From JASGMR01 sp963664675 (GTDB lineage Bacteria > Thermotogota > Thermotogae > Petrotogales > Kosmotogaceae), in the NCBI GenBank assembly GCA_963664675.2, contig CAXXLB010000014.1:248001-312000 (forward strand): a stretch of 64,000 bases of DNA. Direction: 5' to 3'. Made by a program: the position numbers and the translations under genes. Shown piece after piece: positions 51,072 through 59,067 of the stretch (position 1 is the stretch's first letter; the number at the start of each line of letters is the position of its first letter). The notes under the pieces were generated by a model. It was given only the letters and a program-made list of their open reading frames with translations. It did not search any database and was not told where the DNA came from.

Positions 51072-52145
51072 TCAATTTTCTTTTAAGATTTTTTCGAATA
51101 CCGTATCGATAATCTGCAATTGATTATCTTTCATTTCAATCCATCCGGTTTTCTTCAGTATTTCTATCGCATCATGTATACGGGATTTTGATATTACTTC
51201 ACCGTTAATCTGAAATGCTTTTTGTATATGGCTGAATCTTTTTGCTCCTGAAGCAATGTATTTTAAAATTGTAATATATCTCGGGCTTCTGATTTCTAAT
51301 TCTTTGAGTTCTTTGCTAAGAGCTGTTTTAGCTACTTTATATGCAGCTTGAAGTGCTTCTTTGTGGGATTTTGTTAATCTGTGCAGTCCATATTGAACAA
51401 GATGTCCCACTATACCATCAAGATTATTATGCGCTTCAATCAGTTCGATGTTTTTGTAGCTACAGTTTTCTTCCTCAAGTCCCTTTTTTAAAAAGGTAAT
51501 GGCTTCTTTATCATTGAAGGGAAGGAGTTGAATTTCGCTTATATATCTTCCATACAGCGGGTTGTTATAATCTTCTTCTCCCAGAAAATCATAAAGTACT
51601 CCAATTTCAGAACCCGTCAGCAAAAAACGTATATTTTCGAGATTATCATATGCCCAGGCGATCAAATTTTGTAGATCTTTTCCACCACGATTTCCGTAAT
51701 ATTTAAGATATTGTGCTTCATCTATAGCCATTACAAATTTTATTCCGATTTGATTAAAAGCCACTAAAGTATCAGTAAGATTAACCTCTTTCCAATTGTA
51801 TTCGATACTGTTTCCGGCTATACTGAATCCTTTCACATTTTTTAAAATCTTTTTTATTTTTTCTTTAATAAGATATTTTTCTAATTCAGGCTGAAGTTGT
51901 GAAATTAAATTAAATTTATTTATTGCTCCGCCTGAATCAGTGTACATTTTTCTGGCATCAATAATAAAAGAATTAATGGGGACTTCTTTGAGTCCCACTC
52001 GCATTAAAGACGATTTCCCGATTCTTCGCACTCCCGTTATTATGGTTAAAGGGTTTGTATTTAGTGATTTTAATAATCTTTTCAGCTCTTTGTCTCTTCC
52101 GAAAAGATCCACAGACTTACTCTTGGGTTTAGGATCAAGAAGCAT
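51072..52145 (-). CDS. Archaeal-type AAA ATPase with C-terminal winged helix
   Basis: 357 aa from ATG 52145 (AAAGGAG upstream; ATG 52154 is too close to it). An N-terminal GRDKELKRLLKSL linker, Walker A TGVRRIGKSSL, Walker B FVMAIDEAQYL, and LLTGSEIGVL (sensor 1) place it in the archaeal-ATPase (PF01637-like) family of mobile or solitary STAND-type ATPases. The C-terminal 80 residues look like a winged helix (YITILKYIASGAKRFSHIQKAF...GEVISKSRIHDAIEILKKTGWIE). Function unknown; these genes are often found in thermophiles near mobile DNA. A perfect inverted repeat stands directly upstream. Confidence 0.82.
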   Translation of the reverse strand: MLLDPKPKSKSVDLFGRDKELKRLLKSLNTNPLTIITGVRRIGKSSLMRVGLKEVPINSFIIDARKMYTDSGGAINKFNLISQLQPELEKYLIKEKIKKILKNVKGFSIAGNSIEYNWKEVNLTDTLVAFNQIGIKFVMAIDEAQYLKYYGNRGGKDLQNLIAWAYDNLENIRFLLTGSEIGVLYDFLGEEDYNNPLYGRYISEIQLLPFNDKEAITFLKKGLEEENCSYKNIELIEAHNNLDGIVGHLVQYGLHRLTKSHKEALQAAYKVAKTALSKELKELEIRSPRYITILKYIASGAKRFSHIQKAFQINGEVISKSRIHDAIEILKKTGWIEMKDNQLQIIDTVFEKILKEN

Positions 52146-52171
52146 GTAAACCATTCTCCTTTAGTTATTTT

Positions 52172-52205
52172 GTTCTGATATCGGAACCAGTTCCGATATC
52201 AGAAC
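52172..52205 (-). promoter_or_regulatory. Perfect 16-bp inverted repeat (operator-like)
   Basis: GTTCTGATATCGGAAC, two bases, GTTCCGATATCAGAAC. It lies 27 bases upstream of the ATPase ATG; on the minus strand TGTTATGAT, a possible extended -10, stands just outside it (about 52208-52216), so the repeat covers the expected transcription start. Could be an operator or an RNA hairpin in the leader. Confidence 0.7.
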
Positions 52206-52413
52206 TATCATAACACAACTGATGACAAAAAAAGCACATTCCTTACTTTATCTTTACCGGCGGCTGTACGGCTGCTTGTTCTCCATACTTCTTTTTTGAT
52301 TTTTTTCACCAGGCACCAAATCCAAAACACTGGACACTGTCTTTCAGTTTTTTTGCTCTTAAGCTTTCGAACGGCTGCTATTCCACGCACTAAACACTAT
52401 ACACAAGGCACTG
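52206..52413. repeat. Intergenic region with heptamer repeats
   Basis: No gene. AACACTG and GACACTG near 52326-52339; GCACTAA, ACACTAT, ACACAAG, GCACTG at 52387-52413 in register, ending at the second IS3-type insertion. Confidence 0.7.
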
Positions 52414-52557
52414 CGGCCTGACCCCTAAATATGGGAGAGAAATAGAACAAATCAAGCTCTAACGTAGGTATACTGTAAATTACTGCAAATATCATAAAAA
52501 TCATTGGGTGATTCATAATCGGCCTGACCCCTAAATATGGAAGAGAAATAGAACAAA

Positions 52558-53454
52558 TCAAGCTCTAACGTAGGTATACTGTAAATTACTGCAAATATCA
52601 TAAAAATCATTTGGTGATTCATAATTAAGTGAACCATGAGGTCTTAAATTATTATAAAAAGACAAGTAAACTTTCAATTTTGAACAAACATCATCGAGAT
52701 TCAAAAAGATATTATTTTTAGCGAACTCTCTTTTCAAAGACGAGAAAGATGATTCAATATGAGCCTGTGAATCAGGATTATGATTATAACCAAACTCCTG
52801 AACAATATCCTCGTCATAAAGATACATGCCTGTTTCAAATGATTTGAATATGCTTCCGTTGTCTGTTCTTAAGACCTCAAGTTTCTCTCGTTTCTCAATA
52901 GCCCTTTTCATGATTGCTTCAAAATGATTGCTTTTACACTGCTTTCCAATATAAGTACCGACAATACTTCTGTCAAAGACGTCTATGATGTTCAGAATTG
53001 CTATATTACCGTTCTCAATGGTTCTTACATATGTAATATCTGCTTCCCATAACTGGTTGGGTTTGTTTATCGTTCTGGCTCTGCTTCTTTTAATGCATTT
53101 ATTCAAATGCTTCTTTGTATATTTATTCGACAAATCCAATCTATCTAAAATCTTTACAAGCTTTTTGTGATTTACAACGATTCCATATGCCTTTTTCAAA
53201 TATGAACTGAGCTTTTTCACACCGAGGAATTTAATGTAAAATTCTTCTTTTAAAGGATCATCGTATGAATAAAGGAACTTGAGTAATGATTCCAGTTTTG
53301 AATCTGAAAATATACCACCATAACTGAAGAATGAAAAACCTCTTTCTTTCCTGCCACGTTTAGCATTTGAATGTTTTTTTGGTTTGAGCCATCTGTAATA
53401 ATTGGATTGTGGAATCTTCATGCATTTGAGTAAGAATGTTATTCTGAAACCCAT
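52558..53454 (-). CDS. IS3-family transposase OrfB (inner copy, intact)
   Basis: 298 aa DDE integrase-type transposase: Asp in LWEADITYV, Asp in VLRTDNGSIF, Glu in DSQAHIESSFSSLKRE, plus LRPHGSLNYESP. Probably expressed as an OrfAB fusion: the -1 frame is open back to the A-AAA-AAG heptamer at the end of orfA. Confidence 0.93.
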   Translation of the reverse strand: MGFRITFLLKCMKIPQSNYYRWLKPKKHSNAKRGRKERGFSFFSYGGIFSDSKLESLLKFLYSYDDPLKEEFYIKFLGVKKLSSYLKKAYGIVVNHKKLVKILDRLDLSNKYTKKHLNKCIKRSRARTINKPNQLWEADITYVRTIENGNIAILNIIDVFDRSIVGTYIGKQCKSNHFEAIMKRAIEKREKLEVLRTDNGSIFKSFETGMYLYDEDIVQEFGYNHNPDSQAHIESSFSSLKREFAKNNIFLNLDDVCSKLKVYLSFYNNLRPHGSLNYESPNDFYDICSNLQYTYVRA

Positions 53455-53483
53455 ACTCAGATACTTTTTAATGAGTTGAACGA

Positions 53484-53891
53484 TTATTTCTTTTTTTTTG
53501 CTTTGTCTTCGTTTTCAATGGCTCTGATCTTTTCTTCAAGCAGTTTGATTTTCAATTCTTTTTCAGCTAAATCCATTTTGAGTTCTTCGAATCTTCTCTG
53601 AATTCTTTCATCTTCAGATTCTTTATTGTTCAGTTTATTCAAACCAATTTCCTCCTTCAATACAGCAGGAATATTATTCTCATTATCTATGAACGATCTT
53701 CTTCTGCCGGGTTTCCTTTCAAAAGCAGCTTCTTTGTGAACTTTGTATTTACATACCCAGTTTCTGATAACAGCATAATCTATGTTGTATTTTGCTGCCA
53801 TTTTAAGATAACTTAAGTCTGTTTCAAGATATTCCTTAACTAATTTAATTTTGAACTCTGTACTGAATCTTCTTGGTGTTACTCCATTCAT
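53484..53891 (-). CDS. IS3-family transposase OrfA (inner copy)
   Basis: 135 aa: helix-turn-helix (FKIKLVKEYLETDLSYLKMAAKY, IRNWVCKYK) then a charged coiled coil. It ends KAKKKK; the codons GCA-AAA-AAA-AAG contain the slippery heptamer A-AAA-AAG in phase, ideal for -1 frameshifting into orfB. ATG preceded by GGGGGAAAGC. Confidence 0.92.
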   Translation of the reverse strand: MNGVTPRRFSTEFKIKLVKEYLETDLSYLKMAAKYNIDYAVIRNWVCKYKVHKEAAFERKPGRRRSFIDNENNIPAVLKEEIGLNKLNNKESEDERIQRRFEELKMDLAEKELKIKLLEEKIRAIENEDKAKKKK

Positions 53892-53966
53892 AATGCTTTC
53901 CCCCTTTTTCTTATTTTACATTCTGTTCTATTTTATTCCCACTCCTTTAGGGGGTTTTTATGTAAT

Positions 53967-54795
53967 TAAGTGAACCATGAGGTCTTAAATTATTATAAAA
54001 AGACAAGTAAACTTTCAATTTTGAACAAACATCATCGAGATTCAAAAAGATATTATTTTTAGCGAACTCTCTTTTCAAAGACGAGAAAGATGATTCAATA
54101 TGAGCCTGTGAATCAGGATTATGATTATAACCAAACTCCTGAACAATATCCTCGTCATAAAGATACATGCCTGTTTCAAATGATTTGAATATGCTTCCGT
54201 TGTCTGTTCTTAAGACCTCAGGTTTCTCTCGTTTCTCAATAGCCCTTTTCATGATTGCTTCAAAATGATTGCTTTTACACTGCTTTCCAATATAAGTACC
54301 GACAATGCTTCTGTCAAAGACGTCTATGATGTTCAGAATTGCTATATTACCGTTCTCAATGGTTCTTACATATGTAATATCTGCTTCCCATAACTGGTTG
54401 GGTTTGTTTATCGTTCTGGCTCTGCTTCTTTTAATGCATTTATTCAAATGCTTCTTTGTATATTTATTCGACAAATCCAATCTATCTAAAATCTTTACAA
54501 GCTTTTTGTGATTTACAACGATTCCATATGCCTTTTTCAAATATGAACTGAGCTTTTTCACACCGAGGAATTTAATGTAAAATTCTTCTTTTAAAGGATC
54601 ATCGTATGAATAAAGGAACTTTAGTAATGATTCCAGTTTTGAATCTGAAAATATACCACCATAACTGAAGAATGAAAAACCTCTTTCTTTCCTGCCACGT
54701 TTAGCATTTGAATGTTTTTTTGGTTTGAGCCATCTGTAATAATTGGATTGTGGAATCTTCATGCATTTGAGTAAAAATGTTATTCTGAAACCCAT
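53967..54795 (-). pseudogene. IS3-family transposase OrfB (outer copy, 3' end displaced)
   Basis: Identical in length and near-identical in sequence to the inner orfB up to LRPHGSLNY; the last 68 bases (52452-52519) are separated from it by the inner copy. 829 + 68 = 897 bases, the same as the intact copy. In place it now ends in a few foreign codons. DDE residues remain, so a shortened but possibly active product cannot be excluded. One visible difference is KPEVLRTDNG versus KLEVLRTDNG. Confidence 0.88.
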
Positions 54796-54824
54796 ACTCA
54801 GATACTTTTTAATGAGTTGAACGA

Positions 54825-55232
54825 TTATTTCTTTTTTTTTGCTTTGTCTTCGTTTTCAATGGCTCTGATCTTTTCTTCAAGCAGTTTGATTTTCAATTCT
54901 TTTTCAGCTAAATCCATTTTGAGTTCTTCAAATCTTCTCTGAATTCTTTCATCTTCAGATTCTTTATTGTTCAGTTTATCCAAACCAATTTCTTCCTTCA
55001 ATACAGCAGGAATATTGTTCTCATTATCTATGAACGATCTTCGTCTACCAGGCTTTCTTTCAAAGGCAGCTTCTTTGTGAACTTTGTATTTACACACCCA
55101 GTTTCTAATAACAGCATAGTCTATGTTATATTTTGCTGCCATTTTAAGATAACTGATATCTGTTTCAAGATATTCCTTAACTAATCTGATTTTGAACTCC
55201 GTACTGAATCTTCTTGGTGTTACTCCATTCAT
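54825..55232 (-). CDS. IS3-family transposase OrfA (outer copy)
   Basis: 135 aa, differing from the inner copy at a few residues (IRLVKEYLETDIS against IKLVKEYLETDLS; LDKL against LNKL). Carries the same A-AAA-AAG slip site. Confidence 0.92.
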   Translation of the reverse strand: MNGVTPRRFSTEFKIRLVKEYLETDISYLKMAAKYNIDYAVIRNWVCKYKVHKEAAFERKPGRRRSFIDNENNIPAVLKEEIGLDKLNNKESEDERIQRRFEELKMDLAEKELKIKLLEEKIRAIENEDKAKKKK

Positions 55233-55308
55233 AATACTTTCCCCCTTTTTCTTATTTTACATTGTGTTCTATTTTATTCCCACTCCTTTAGGGGGTTTTT
55301 ATGCACTG

Positions 55309-55403
55309 ATGATGTTTTCCTGTTGTCTATTCCCAATTCCCAGTTCTCTATTATCTACTCTCTTTCATCTGTTATCTATGATTCTCCATACACCACCACT
55401 GTA
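55309..55403. repeat. Run of eight heptamers
   Basis: From 55322 to 55377 eight consecutive 7-base units: GTTGTCT, ATTCCCA, ATTCCCA, GTTCTCT, ATTATCT, ACTCTCT, TTCATCT, GTTATCT. No coding potential. Confidence 0.8.
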
Positions 55404-56588
55404 TTATCTTTTATATATCAATTTTTTTATTCTTTTTTTAAGTGATTCGGGAAAAATTCTTTTGATCTTTAAAAATTTCTTTTTTCTCTTTATGAGTTTT
55501 TTAAAATAATCGTTTACACCGGCCGCTCCATCTTTTATAAAGATCTCAAGGATTTTGTCCCTGTTTTCTCCGTATTCCGTAGGTTTATATAAACACCTGT
55601 TGTCCGGGGTGGCTTTTTCAAAATCCGATTCGGTCAATTCGAGATTTAAATTTGGAATTATCTTTTTACCCTTTTCATTGTTAACCAAGACAACTGAAAT
55701 TCCGTTATCGGTATTCACTTCCGGATGTGCTTTTCTGATCCCCCAGTAATCTCCTATAGTGATATCTCCCGGTCTGTTTCCGCAGGCATAAGGACAGGCA
55801 TAACAGGATTCTCTCGAGATATCTCCGTGAATATAAAAAAAGAGATAATATTCATTATCGTAAGCAACTTCTTTGGAGAATACCCCGTTACTCTTTTCAA
55901 AATATATTTTGCCTTTTAGCCCCATTCCATTTTTGATTTTATCTCTGAAAATAAAATTTTTAATCTTATAATCGTTAGTTTTTTCCTTCCATTCGATGTA
56001 AGATTTGAAAAAAGTTTCACTTGGTACACCATGACATATCAGGTCAACCGTTATCAATCTTTCATAATCTTTCCCAAGAAATGATTTTAATCCATCTATC
56101 TGACACGGAGTTCCAGAAAATAAAACTGTTTTTTGCTCATTGAGGAGTTTTTTTGCTTTTTTGAAGGTATCTTTGGTATCACTTTGGACATACTTAGAAC
56201 CCTGAAGTTTATAAATTTCACTTATTTTATCTATACTGATGTGTTTTGTCTTAAAACTTTCGTTCAGAGTACAACCAAAAACCACACCTTCATCATTTAG
56301 AACATAAGTGGCAAGGGCACCGAATATTCCGCCGGAAGCGCTTTTACTCAATATATTTTTATCTTTGTTTTGAGCCGCAAAGGTTAACAACGGTTTCTTA
56401 TCTTTCCTTTTCCTTTTAAATGGACATACTTTTATACATAAGCCGCATTCGATGCAAATATCTTTGTTTATTTCGGGAAAAATGAATCCGTATTCATCGG
56501 GTTTCATTTCTATGGCTCTTTTGGGACATATCTGTACACATGCACCACATCCGCTGCAATCTTCTTTTTTATCGAACAATTTAATCAT
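55404..56588 (-). CDS. Coenzyme F420 hydrogenase/dehydrogenase beta-subunit-like iron-sulfur protein
   Basis: 394 aa; ATG preceded by TTAGGAGAA. Two N-terminal [4Fe-4S] ferredoxin motifs (CSGCGACVQICP and CIECGLCIKVCP) precede the FrhB-type domain (SKSASGGIFGALATYVL, VLFSGTPCQIDGLKSFL, DLICHGVPS, CYACPYACGNRPGDITIGDYWG). Proteins of this exact type in bacteria without F420 commonly lie beside polysaccharide pyruvyl transferase genes in surface-polysaccharide loci, as here (divergent neighbour). They are flavin reductases of unknown substrate. The C-terminus is a basic tail. Confidence 0.87.
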   Translation of the reverse strand: MIKLFDKKEDCSGCGACVQICPKRAIEMKPDEYGFIFPEINKDICIECGLCIKVCPFKRKRKDKKPLLTFAAQNKDKNILSKSASGGIFGALATYVLNDEGVVFGCTLNESFKTKHISIDKISEIYKLQGSKYVQSDTKDTFKKAKKLLNEQKTVLFSGTPCQIDGLKSFLGKDYERLITVDLICHGVPSETFFKSYIEWKEKTNDYKIKNFIFRDKIKNGMGLKGKIYFEKSNGVFSKEVAYDNEYYLFFYIHGDISRESCYACPYACGNRPGDITIGDYWGIRKAHPEVNTDNGISVVLVNNEKGKKIIPNLNLELTESDFEKATPDNRCLYKPTEYGENRDKILEIFIKDGAAGVNDYFKKLIKRKKKFLKIKRIFPESLKKRIKKLIYKR

Positions 56589-56928
56589 TGTATTCTCCTA
56601 AAGCATTAATGTATAAAATTTTTTTGCAATCGTATATTTTATACATCTGAATTCTTATATTATCGTCTATGTTATCAGAAAATGTTGATTATATTATATC
56701 CCTTACTCATAGAGTAATTTTTATATTTCATTAATTTCTCTATAATTTTCAGAGTTTTGTTTCCGAAAACATCTTATAAACTGTAATGAAATCGGGAAAA
56801 AAGGGCTATATGCGATGAAATCCCTGAAAAGGTGCAGAAAAAAGAAGACAATCATGCTTAAGTAATCGATTATACAAAAATTTTAATGTATAATTTTTTT
56901 AGATGGTTAAAAATAAAGGAGAGAAAGT
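56589..56928. promoter_or_regulatory. Divergent intergenic region with candidate -10 boxes
   Basis: 340 bases with no gene. TATAAT at 56889-56894 (plus) lies about 35 bases before the pyruvyl transferase ATG; on the minus strand TATAAA-type boxes occur near 56620-56645. Very A/T-rich, so matches are weak evidence. Confidence 0.35.
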
Positions 56929-58035
56929 ATGAACAGTAAGAAAAATATAGGAATAATGAATTTTCATAGATCATATAATTACGGTTCGGTTTTATTATCA
57001 TACAGTTTGCAGAATTTTTTGAAAAACAACGGTTTTGATGCTGAGAATATAGATTTTTATCCGGAGATAACTCACAAAGTCTATGATATAAAGCAAAAAG
57101 TCAGGTCTTCAAAACAGTTGATGAGAAATATCCTTTTTGATGTGAATTATTTGGGTTTGAAGGAGCGTAACAAAAAATTCAGAAATTTTATCGATAAATA
57201 TATCCATGTTTCGAGAACTGAATTTAAAAGATCGTTGGATCTGGCAGAGAACACCCCGGAGTACGATGCCTATATATGTGGAAGTGATCAGATATGGAAC
57301 CCCGGAGCACAGGATTTCAATTTTTCTTATCTTCTGGATTTCGTTCCCGGCGACAAATTGAAAATAGCGTATGCTCCGAGTTTTGGATCCGAAAATATTC
57401 CTGAAGGTTACGAAAATAAATTCAAAAATTTGCTTGGAAAAATAAATCACCTTTCTGTCAGGGAGAAATATGGAAATAAAATAATAAAAAAATTGACAGG
57501 CAGAGAATCTGATGTTATTCTTGATCCAGTCTTTTTAACTTCCCGGAAGAAATGGCTGGAATTGTCCAGAGATAACAAAGTACCAGAGGACGAATACATA
57601 TTGATATATTCTCTTGATAGAAGTCCTAAACTCGGTGAGATAGCCAGGAAACTTTCCGAAGAAACCGGGATGAAAAGTTATTATATTGTGCATAATTTCA
57701 GAAAGATTGAATCAGCAGATGAATTTATAAAAGGTTGTGGCCCAAGAGAATTTCTGGGTGTTTTATCAAATGCTTCGTTTGTTTGTACCAATTCATTTCA
57801 TGGAACAGCTTTTTCAATAATTTTTGAAAGACCATTTTTAACGATTCCACATAAAAGTTCAAATTCAAGAATGATAAATTTACTGAATGAGTTGAAGGTA
57901 AAGAATGATCAAATAAATGATATGAATGACACAAATCTGAAGAATAGGTCACACTGGAAGAAGGAAAATGTTCGTAGTGCCTTGAGAGATAAAACAGAAC
58001 TGTCAAAGGAGTTTTTATTGAATGCTCTTGGATGA
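56929..58035 (+). CDS. Polysaccharide pyruvyl transferase family protein
   Basis: 368 aa, ATG preceded by AAAGGAGAG. N-terminal GIMNFHRSYNYGSVLLSYSLQNFL, CGSDQIWNPGAQDFNFSYLLDF, IAYAPSFG and SFHGTAFSIIFERPF are the family's signatures. Transfers pyruvate from PEP to sugars of surface polysaccharides as a ketal. Likely works with the divergent iron-sulfur protein and, at a distance, the export-type protein at 61834. Confidence 0.9.
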   Translation: MNSKKNIGIMNFHRSYNYGSVLLSYSLQNFLKNNGFDAENIDFYPEITHKVYDIKQKVRSSKQLMRNILFDVNYLGLKERNKKFRNFIDKYIHVSRTEFKRSLDLAENTPEYDAYICGSDQIWNPGAQDFNFSYLLDFVPGDKLKIAYAPSFGSENIPEGYENKFKNLLGKINHLSVREKYGNKIIKKLTGRESDVILDPVFLTSRKKWLELSRDNKVPEDEYILIYSLDRSPKLGEIARKLSEETGMKSYYIVHNFRKIESADEFIKGCGPREFLGVLSNASFVCTNSFHGTAFSIIFERPFLTIPHKSSNSRMINLLNELKVKNDQINDMNDTNLKNRSHWKKENVRSALRDKTELSKEFLLNALG

Positions 58036-58079
58036 GGAAGAAATATATTTTTCTGTGATTACAGTGATGACTAAACTCC

Positions 58080-58108
58080 GTTTCTCTATTCTCAGTTCTC
58101 CGTTCTCT
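58080..58108. repeat. Short heptamer run
   Basis: GTTTCTCT, ATTCTCA, GTTCTCC, GTTCTCT in near-perfect 7-base register between the pyruvyl transferase and the response regulator. Confidence 0.65.
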
Positions 58109-58256
58109 GAATTATTAAGTTTCTCACTTTTTACCCCGATTCAATTGAAAAAATAAGATTTTCAAAGTATCATAGAATAAATACGTAAAAATAAGCTTTG
58201 TTTTTATATAATGACTGAATTTACGGATATTTGTAAAAAAAGAAGGGAGGATAGGC

Positions 58257-58610
58257 ATGAAAAAAATTTTAGTATTGGATGACGAAGTGAATATAAGATT
58301 GTTACTTGAAGAAGAACTTAAAGAGGAAGGATATGATGTTATAACCGCTGCGACTGGAGAAGAAGCGTTGAAAATTCTTGAGAAAGAAAGAATTGATTTG
58401 GTAACTGTGGATATTGATTTACCTGGAATAAATGGGTTGGAATTTGCGGGCAGGGTTCGAAAAAGCCTCCCGGATCTGAAAATAATATTGCTCACCGCTT
58501 ATACTCATTATCAGAACGATTTATCCTCCTGGGCCGCAAACGCATACATAGTCAAATCTGTTGATCTGACTGAACTGAAGGAAAAAATCAAGGGATTAAT
58601 TGATGAATAA
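58257..58610 (+). CDS. Single-domain response regulator (CheY-like receiver)
   Basis: 117 aa; ATG preceded by GGGAGG. Acidic pair Asp9-Asp10, phosphoacceptor Asp52 in VTVDIDLPG, Thr80 and Lys100 form the receiver site. There is no output domain, so it must act by protein contact or phosphotransfer. No kinase is adjacent; the orphan kinase ending at 46694 is one candidate partner. Confidence 0.92.
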   Translation: MKKILVLDDEVNIRLLLEEELKEEGYDVITAATGEEALKILEKERIDLVTVDIDLPGINGLEFAGRVRKSLPDLKIILLTAYTHYQNDLSSWAANAYIVKSVDLTELKEKIKGLIDE

Positions 58611-59067
58611 TGTTTGGTGACCGGCGCATGATAATTGATGAGGGACAATGAGCTCATGATATATTTTGCTCAGTTAAAGAACTGATTCAGAATGAATATC
58701 AATTATGATCGGTTGACGGTTTGATGAATAGATGTGAAATTAACACCGAAGATCTGTGAGTTGGTTGGACAACATTAAGGGTAAATCTATTGAGTTTATA
58801 TATATACATCAGGATCATTGAGCGAATCAAAAGCTTTGAATAATAATGATTGAGAAAATATGATACATTGATTGAAAACAATGTAAAATAAAAAGATCTG
58901 AAACAGAAAAAATTGAAAAATGGATGAATTTAAGATAAAAGTAATAATCGGTGTGTAAGATAAAGGGTCTCAGGAAAAGCAAATTAATAAGAATAAAGTT
59001 TTAGGGTTAAATTACCATAGAAACCGGTGAACTAATAACTAGTAACTATACATCTGGAGGTGTAGCA
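58611..59067. other. 457-base intergenic region before ileS
   Basis: No convincing gene on either strand and no T-box consensus (no GGTACC-type element or terminator/antiterminator pair seen). The final part has three heptamers in register, AACTAAT, AACTAGT, AACTATA (59030-59050), just before the ileS ribosome site. The rest is A/T-rich with scattered TTGATGA/TTGATTGA-like words. Confidence 0.5.

Larger units (their letters stand above)
52520..53962 (-). mobile_element. IS3-family element (inner copy), intact
   Basis: 1443 bp, flanked by TAAT (52516-52519 and 53963-53966), inserted in the last codons of the outer copy's orfB. Both orfs are complete. It differs from the outer copy at only scattered bases, indicating recent transposition. 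Confidence 0.9.
52414..55303 (-). mobile_element. IS3-family element (outer copy) interrupted by an identical element
   Basis: Outer copy of a 1443-bp element: starts CGGCCTGACCCC at 52414 and ends GGGGGTTTTTATG at 55303, flanked by CACTG (52409-52413 and 55304-55308). Removing the inner copy (1443 bp) and one TAAT leaves exactly 1443 bp. Inward-read ends share ACCCC(C)TAAA and AAATAGAAC. Confidence 0.88.

Noticed and set aside
52452..52637. 61-aa minus-strand frame with an internal repetition
   Set aside because: It reads the orfB tail of both IS copies out of frame; fully explained by the nested insertion.
58699..58881. 60-aa minus-strand frame before ileS
   Set aside because: No ribosome site, no recognisable protein features, low-complexity A/T-rich sequence.
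58611..59067. T-box riboswitch before ileS
   Set aside because: No T-box consensus, specifier loop or terminator/antiterminator pair could be seen.
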